A stretch of 10,206 nt of DNA, from assembly GCA_017618935.1 (NCBI GenBank), contig JAFZTG010000141.1:1-10206 (forward strand), read 5' to 3'. Under the pieces are notes generated by a model. The model ran no database searches and was not told the DNA's origin. It was given only the letters and a program-made list of their open reading frames with translations. A program made the translations under genes and the position numbers. This DNA comes from Bacteroidales bacterium. GTDB taxonomy: Bacteria > Bacteroidota > Bacteroidia > Bacteroidales > UBA1715. Below, piece after piece: positions 7,801 through 10,206 of the stretch; positions within the stretch are counted from its first letter, which is position 1; each line of letters opens with the position of its first letter.

Positions 7801-8137
7801 GTATCGAGGCGATAAAAATCCTGTGGGCTTGTCCAACGAACAAGACAATTTATTCACAACGGCAATCATACGCGTTCAAAAAGGAGACCGTTTCTATATG
7901 TTCAGCGACGGTTACGCCGACCAATTTGGCGGAGAATCGGGAAAGAAAATGAAATTCAAACATTTCAAACACAATATATTGTCGGTACAACATCTGCCAA
8001 TGATGAAACAAGGAATTGAACTCAAGAAACAATTCCAACAATGGCAACAAGACTGGGAACAAGTTGACGACGTGATTGTGATGGGCTTCGAGTTTAATAA
8101 TTATATTGAAGCGTTGGAAAAAAATAAAAGTCTATAA
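4826..8137 (+). CDS. Two-propeller membrane sensor with SpoIIE-type PP2C phosphatase output
   Basis: The product has 1103 residues. The order is: signal peptide (1-22, cleavage likely after CFA); fourteen Reg_prop-type blades (about 30-675), many carrying the (L/I)WIGTxxGL core, consistent with two seven-bladed propellers; a Y_Y_Y immunoglobulin-like domain (about 697-780); one membrane helix (about 786-806); a Glu/Lys/Gln-rich coiled coil (about 808-850) leading into ITYAKRIQSAIMP; and a SpoIIE/PP2C serine/threonine phosphatase (about 865-1100). The acidic PP2C residues are present: D881 in SGDFYW, D898 in SDCTGHGVPGAF, D957/D960 in DGMDI, D1028 in FSDGYAD and D1081-D1082 before VIVMGF, so it should be active. 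The ectodomain resembles Bacteroidota hybrid two-component glycan sensors, but no histidine kinase, receiver or AraC domain exists. It presumably dephosphorylates a STAS-type or other cytoplasmic partner not encoded here. I chose ATG 4826 because it starts the signal peptide; an in-frame ATG at 4748 adds 26 polar residues in front. Confidence 0.93.
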   Translation: MNRKILSIVSIIFCIISYTCFAENIPYSRLLSFETFSNSDGLSHNNVRCIFQDSKGFLWIGTNSGLNRFDGKNYKIFKHDPQNPQTISSNYILGISEDIYHNIWVATDYGLNLIMHDTYECNRLAIDSTSLVQFSKIPIQNVFCDSEGSIWIKTNQNITRGNLKTHKLRSYAIETDIFKEEFEQYSYPIFQDSQGILWIGSENGLGYYEPENDDFIFFKEDEILSNRLSNNHVLAIFEDSKHRIWIGTRNGLNLFDKNKKTFTTYYYSNKIQSIVNGIAEGYHSHFLWITTESNGVFAFNTETKKFFQFSHAPQQKGISTNQTNCIIKGNNNILWIGSQNGLNKLDIKPKRFQLIGNEDGEFGRKYNYTTAIYIEKHLVFFGTKFGGLQMYDLDKKTKQTFSADKGNFPTNYITSIIKLSNNEILIGSDGYLTIYNTTNKQFYSIDKKFPSLQSFCITRKRIKALLLDSQERLWIGTNYGILIYDISQNKIIHFDKNQLPSNQITCFYENYKNKMFIGTENGIVYYDHKSDSLSEIKIADSKLAGLNKHIYDITEDNLGNIWIGSNIGLIKCNPNTLECSFFTTKDGLITSEIYSVLTNDSEIWIGTDNGLVSFLPEEERYKKFSIHDGLQDYEFSPHSAFRATNGYMFFGGPQGINIFHPDSIKASSIKPNFEFLQLEYTIDNKIFTNQLKNNLEISIPWNNSDITISFALLEFTQPLMNQYKYYISDLTNTWIDLENQNYINIIKLPVGKYTLKVKASNSDGIWSDEKAIIITVPAPFWRTRTAFIFYTGIILLIIFLISKLISKKFEEKNTRILDRQKWTEQLELQQEELEIKNKNILDSITYAKRIQSAIMPARAKFKQLIPSYFILYMPKDIVSGDFYWITKIDTKIFIVCSDCTGHGVPGAFMSIIGDNLLRNITTSRNIHKASEILDYLNKSLIELFTKNELDDETPVKDGMDISICVFHTDTGVLEFSGALTRMLLVRNNQFITYRGDKNPVGLSNEQDNLFTTAIIRVQKGDRFYMFSDGYADQFGGESGKKMKFKHFKHNILSVQHLPMMKQGIELKKQFQQWQQDWEQVDDVIVMGFEFNNYIEALEKNKSL

Positions 8138-8165
8138 TTTGAGCAAGATGCATTGTTTTTTCCAA
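8114..8165. repeat. Inverted repeat TTGGAAAAAA / TTTTTTCCAA spanning the sensor stop codon
   Basis: TTGGAAAAAA at 8114-8123 is matched by its exact reverse complement TTTTTTCCAA at 8156-8165, with 32 bases between. The left arm lies inside the last codons of the sensor gene and the right arm just upstream of the TACATTTG promoter element. The right arm's T-run could serve as a weak terminator for the sensor mRNA, or the pair could be a regulatory site for the downstream operon. The arms are A/T-rich, so chance pairing is quite possible. Confidence 0.35.
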
Positions 8166-8181
8166 AAAGATTCTACATTTG
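8152..8181 (+). promoter_or_regulatory. Bacteroidota-type promoter for the lipoprotein/outer-membrane protein operon
   Basis: TACATTTG at 8174-8181 is a perfect match to the primary-sigma -7 element TAnnTTTG of this phylum. ATTG at 8152-8155 lies 18 bases upstream and can serve as the -33 element (consensus TTTG or TTG, usual spacing about 19). Transcription would start near 8187, leaving an A/T-rich leader of about 55 bases before the ATG at 8243. The leader has no Shine-Dalgarno sequence, as is usual in this phylum. Confidence 0.65.
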
Positions 8182-8242
8182 TGGCACAATAATTGAAACT
8201 ACTTGTTTAATAAACCTTATTTAATAATTAAAAAACATTTTT

Positions 8243-8749
8243 ATGAAAAAAATTTTATTGTATGTCGCAACGTTAGCGACGATTGCTTTTACTGGTTGTA
8301 GCAAAGAACAATCTGAATTGAGTGTTGACGATGTTAAAGCAAAAGCAACAATCTCTGGTAAAGTAACCTATGACGGTGGTTCGTATTACGACAAGACAGA
8401 GGCAAAAACCGTTTCATTAAGCGATGTTGCGGCAAGCAACGTTACCGTAGTGGTAAAAGTTGAAAACGACAACTATACCGGTGACGGCGGCTCATTCCTC
8501 TACTTTGAGACACAAACTGACGAAAACGGATTATTCTCAATTGACGTACCTGTGTACAACTCCCTTACTGCCACTGTTTACAACCTTCCTTTCTACGGCA
8601 AATGGCAAGAATATGACGGAGAATCGAACGTTGAATACAACAACGTTTTAATGAAGATGACAACAAAGACAGTTACTGCAAACGAGAAAGAAGTAAAATT
8701 CATTACTATCAGCACTTCTTACGAAAATAGTAAACAATTTAAAGACTAA
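8243..8749 (+). CDS. Small lipoprotein with a predicted beta-sandwich body, unknown function
   Basis: The 168-residue product begins with a lipoprotein signal peptide: MKK, a hydrophobic stretch, and the lipobox FTGC with lipidated Cys19. The residues after it (C-S-K-E-Q) resemble the Lys-acidic export signal that sends Bacteroidota lipoproteins to the cell surface, so an outer-membrane, perhaps surface-exposed, location is likely. The remainder alternates polar and hydrophobic residues. It includes KATISGKVTYDG (about 33-44) and TDENGLFSIDVPV (about 92-104), a pattern resembling carboxypeptidase-regulatory-like or transthyretin-like beta-sandwich domains. That fold assignment is an inference. 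The TAA stop is followed at once by TAG, and the next gene starts five bases downstream, so the two are almost certainly one operon and probably act together in the envelope. No enzyme motif is seen. Confidence 0.85.
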   Translation: MKKILLYVATLATIAFTGCSKEQSELSVDDVKAKATISGKVTYDGGSYYDKTEAKTVSLSDVAASNVTVVVKVENDNYTGDGGSFLYFETQTDENGLFSIDVPVYNSLTATVYNLPFYGKWQEYDGESNVEYNNVLMKMTTKTVTANEKEVKFITISTSYENSKQFKD

Positions 8750-8754
8750 TAGCA

Positions 8755-9618
8755 ATGAGAAAATACTTATATAGTTTGCTTTTGTGGGTATTAGCCATAC
8801 CTGCATTAGCACAAGAATCGACAGATTCTCAATTTGGTCCAGTTGCCGGAGAAAAGGCATTTGGCGTAACACTTGACCCTATTGCAAGTTTTGTTGGCAA
8901 TATGTACAACGGAACAGCAAACAACGCTTTGGGTGCATTACAAGGAGAAAGTCTTTTTCTGAATAATTTCTCAATTATGGGCAAATATTTCTTGAGCGAC
9001 AACACTGCCGTAAGAGCAAATATCGGTTTCTTATTTAGTAAAAACAATAACCAAACGTACGTGCAAGACGACGAAGCAGTTTTCTTAAACGCATTCAGTC
9101 AAGCAAAAGTAATCGATTCAGACATTACGAAACGTAGAGGCGGTAGTTTTGCTGTCGGTTTGGAAAAACGCATTGGTTCTGGTCGTATTCAAGGTATCGT
9201 AAGTGGTTCTGCCGTATATGGTTTTGCAACGACAAAAAGTACATATAAATATGGTAATGCCATTACCGACATCAACCAAGCACCAACAATTGCAAATCCT
9301 GCAAATTACACTGCCATAGGATCTATGCCTAATGCACGTCCTACAAAGAATTTCACAGCTGCTCCTTCACACCTTGCTGGTTTAGTAGGTAGTTTCGGTG
9401 CAGAATATTTCCTTTGTCAAAAGGCAAGTATCGGTGCCGAAGTAAACGTATATCTTGTTCACGAATGGACATCACAACGATATGCAGAATACGAAGGATT
9501 CAATGTGGTAACAAACCAAGTTGATACATACACCGATCTAATTTCACCCAAATCAAGAAGAACAGAACTTGCAACAGGAAACATCGGTGCAAACTTATTT
9601 ATGAATTTCTACTTCTAA
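8755..9618 (+). CDS. Outer-membrane beta-barrel protein, unknown function
   Basis: The 287-residue product has a classic signal peptide: MRKY, a hydrophobic core, and AIPALA with cleavage after Ala19 before Gln20. The mature part alternates hydrophobic and polar residues, with amphipathic strands such as FSIMGKYFL, AVRANIGFLF, GSFAVGLEKRIG, GIVSGSAVYGF, LVGSFGAEYFL and ASIGAEVNVYLV. It ends in FMNFYF, with the terminal aromatic residue preferred by the BAM barrel-assembly machinery. These features point to a small barrel of roughly 8-12 strands, similar in style to porin-family or OmpW-like proteins of Bacteroidota, but I recognise no specific family. An Asn/Pro/Thr-rich stretch near residues 170-205 is probably a long extracellular loop. 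The gene is five bases behind the lipoprotein gene and is followed by a strong terminator, so it is the last gene of that unit. A plausible role is pore or surface complex formation with the lipoprotein. Confidence 0.85.
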   Translation: MRKYLYSLLLWVLAIPALAQESTDSQFGPVAGEKAFGVTLDPIASFVGNMYNGTANNALGALQGESLFLNNFSIMGKYFLSDNTAVRANIGFLFSKNNNQTYVQDDEAVFLNAFSQAKVIDSDITKRRGGSFAVGLEKRIGSGRIQGIVSGSAVYGFATTKSTYKYGNAITDINQAPTIANPANYTAIGSMPNARPTKNFTAAPSHLAGLVGSFGAEYFLCQKASIGAEVNVYLVHEWTSQRYAEYEGFNVVTNQVDTYTDLISPKSRRTELATGNIGANLFMNFYF

Positions 9619-9639
9619 TCGTTGAAATTCAACACAATC

Positions 9640-9682
9640 AAACGCATATAAGGTTTTCTTATATGCGTTTTTTGTTTTTACT
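9640..9682 (+). terminator. Rho-independent terminator after the outer-membrane protein gene
   Basis: A 13-bp perfect stem, AAACGCATATAAG (9640-9652) with its complement CTTATATGCGTTT (9658-9670), encloses the five-base loop GTTTT. A T-rich tail runs directly on from the stem. It lies 21 bases after the TAA at 9616-9618 and closes the lipoprotein/outer-membrane protein operon. Confidence 0.92.
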
Positions 9683-9684
9683 CC

Positions 9685-9731
9685 CGAAAAATTCCTACGT
9701 GTTTTACGTAAACACATTGCGAAAAATACGT
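9685..9731 (+). promoter_or_regulatory. Repeated CGAAAAAT/TACGT motifs upstream of gdhA, possible operator
   Basis: The stretch contains CGAAAAAT twice (9685-9692 and 9720-9727) and TACGT three times (9696, 9705 and 9727). It also holds a short inverted repeat, GTGTTT (9699-9704) and AAACAC (9710-9715), around TACGT. The pattern lies between the upstream terminator and the gdhA promoter, where a regulator of glutamate dehydrogenase could bind. No known operator is recognised, and the A/T-rich context makes chance repeats possible. Confidence 0.35.
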
Positions 9732-9780
9732 AATTTTCTAAAAATCAGTATTTTACGAGAATCAAATTCAAAAATTTATA

Positions 9781-9788
9781 TACATTTG
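9781..9788 (+). promoter_or_regulatory. -7 promoter element of gdhA
   Basis: TACATTTG matches TAnnTTTG exactly, and the flanking TATACATTTGCA has the form common at Bacteroidota promoters. It lies 33 bases before the ATG at 9822, giving a leader of roughly 28 bases that is A-rich and lacks a Shine-Dalgarno sequence. A clear TTTG -33 element at the right distance is not evident; TTTTACG at 9751-9757 is the nearest resemblance and is a little too far upstream. A weak -33 could mean activator dependence. Confidence 0.6.
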
Positions 9789-9821
9789 CAGTGGAAAAAA
9801 TAATTATTAAAACACAATACA

Positions 9822-10206
9822 ATGGCAAAGAATTTTGACAAAGAATTGAACGATTTCATGGCGAAAGTAATCGCTAAGAATCCAGGTGAATCAGAATTTC
9901 ACCAAGCTGTTCACGAAGTAGTACACTCAATCCTTCCATTCTTGGATGAAAATCCAAAGTACAAAGCAGCTAAAGTTTTGGAAAGAATGGTAGAACCAGA
10001 AAGAGTTTTCATCTTCAGAGTTCCTTGGATTGACGACAAAGGCGAATGGCAAATCAACCGTGGTTTCCGCGTACAAATGAACAGCGCTATCGGTCCTTAC
10101 AAAGGTGGTATCCGTTTCCATCCAACTGTAAACTTGGGTATTCTTAAATTCTTGGCTTTCGAACAAACATTCAAAAACAGCTTGACTACATTGCCTATGG
10201 GTGGTG
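9822..10206 (+). CDS. gdhA: NADP-type glutamate dehydrogenase, N-terminal part (3' end outside the window)
   Basis: The first 128 residues match the hexameric 50-kDa glutamate dehydrogenase family (about 445 residues; E. coli GdhA). The enzyme interconverts 2-oxoglutarate plus ammonium and L-glutamate in the cytoplasm and serves ammonium assimilation. The glutamate/2-oxoglutarate-binding region is recognisable: GPYKGGIRFHP (91-101, with Lys94), then VNLGILKFLAFEQTFKNSLTTLPMGG (Lys118 corresponds to E. coli Lys116). The window ends just before the catalytic lysine of the GGGKGG segment and before the nucleotide-binding domain, so cofactor choice cannot be read directly; NADP(H) is inferred from close similarity to GdhA. 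The ATG at 9822 begins MAKNFDKELNDFM, a normal family N-terminus, and lies 33 bases behind the -7 element. The gene has its own promoter and is separated from the previous operon by a terminator. Confidence 0.95.
   Translation, partial: MAKNFDKELNDFMAKVIAKNPGESEFHQAVHEVVHSILPFLDENPKYKAAKVLERMVEPERVFIFRVPWIDDKGEWQINRGFRVQMNSAIGPYKGGIRFHPTVNLGILKFLAFEQTFKNSLTTLPMGG

Noticed and set aside
8243..9618. SusC/SusD-like glycan uptake pair
   Set aside because: The lipoprotein (168 residues) and barrel (287 residues) are far smaller than SusD (about 500-600) and SusC (about 1000), and have no TonB plug or SusD helices.
9621..9633. Short palindrome GTTGAAATTCAAC after the outer-membrane protein gene
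   Set aside because: Its arms are six bases with a single-base centre, too short to form a stable hairpin; the nearby 13-bp stem with a T-tract explains termination.

Overview
The window looks like chromosomal DNA from a member of the Bacteroidota, probably Bacteroidales. Three observations support this. Start codons lack Shine-Dalgarno sequences and are preceded by A/T-rich leaders. Two intergenic regions carry the phylum's TAnnTTTG -7 promoter element (TACATTTG at 8174-8181 and 9781-9788). The gene content also fits: a sensor with a two-propeller ectodomain, a lipoprotein with a CSKE N-terminus, and a large beta-rich unknown protein with an acidic tail. All seven genes lie on the + strand. 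I see no RNA gene, CRISPR array, insertion sequence or other mobile element.

Layout: (1) 1-2857 is the 3' part of a gene for a very large, unrecognised, beta-rich protein with a D/E/Y-rich C-terminus. A perfect 30-bp palindrome that reads as a terminator follows it. (2) 2911-3282 encodes a small four-helix membrane protein of the DMT/DUF486 family. (3) 3308-4720 encodes a sugar-porter MFS permease very close to E. coli XylE, with the xylose-contacting residues conserved. (4) 4826-8137 encodes a 1103-residue membrane sensor. It has a signal peptide, fourteen propeller blades, a Y_Y_Y domain, one membrane helix, a coiled coil and a SpoIIE-type PP2C phosphatase. (5) 8243-9618 is a two-gene unit, with its own promoter and terminator, for a lipoprotein and an outer-membrane beta-barrel protein. 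(6) 9822-10206 is the start of gdhA, NADP-type glutamate dehydrogenase, preceded by a promoter region with repeated CGAAAAAT and TACGT motifs.

How the genes may work together: the sensor has the periplasmic architecture of the hybrid two-component systems (HTCS) that Bacteroidota use to sense glycans, but a serine/threonine phosphatase replaces the histidine kinase and AraC output. It probably turns a periplasmic signal into dephosphorylation of a STAS-type anti-anti-sigma protein or similar partner. No such partner is encoded here. The neighbouring sugar permease and the envelope lipoprotein/barrel pair are candidates for functional association, by position only. gdhA is an ordinary central nitrogen-assimilation gene and probably unrelated.
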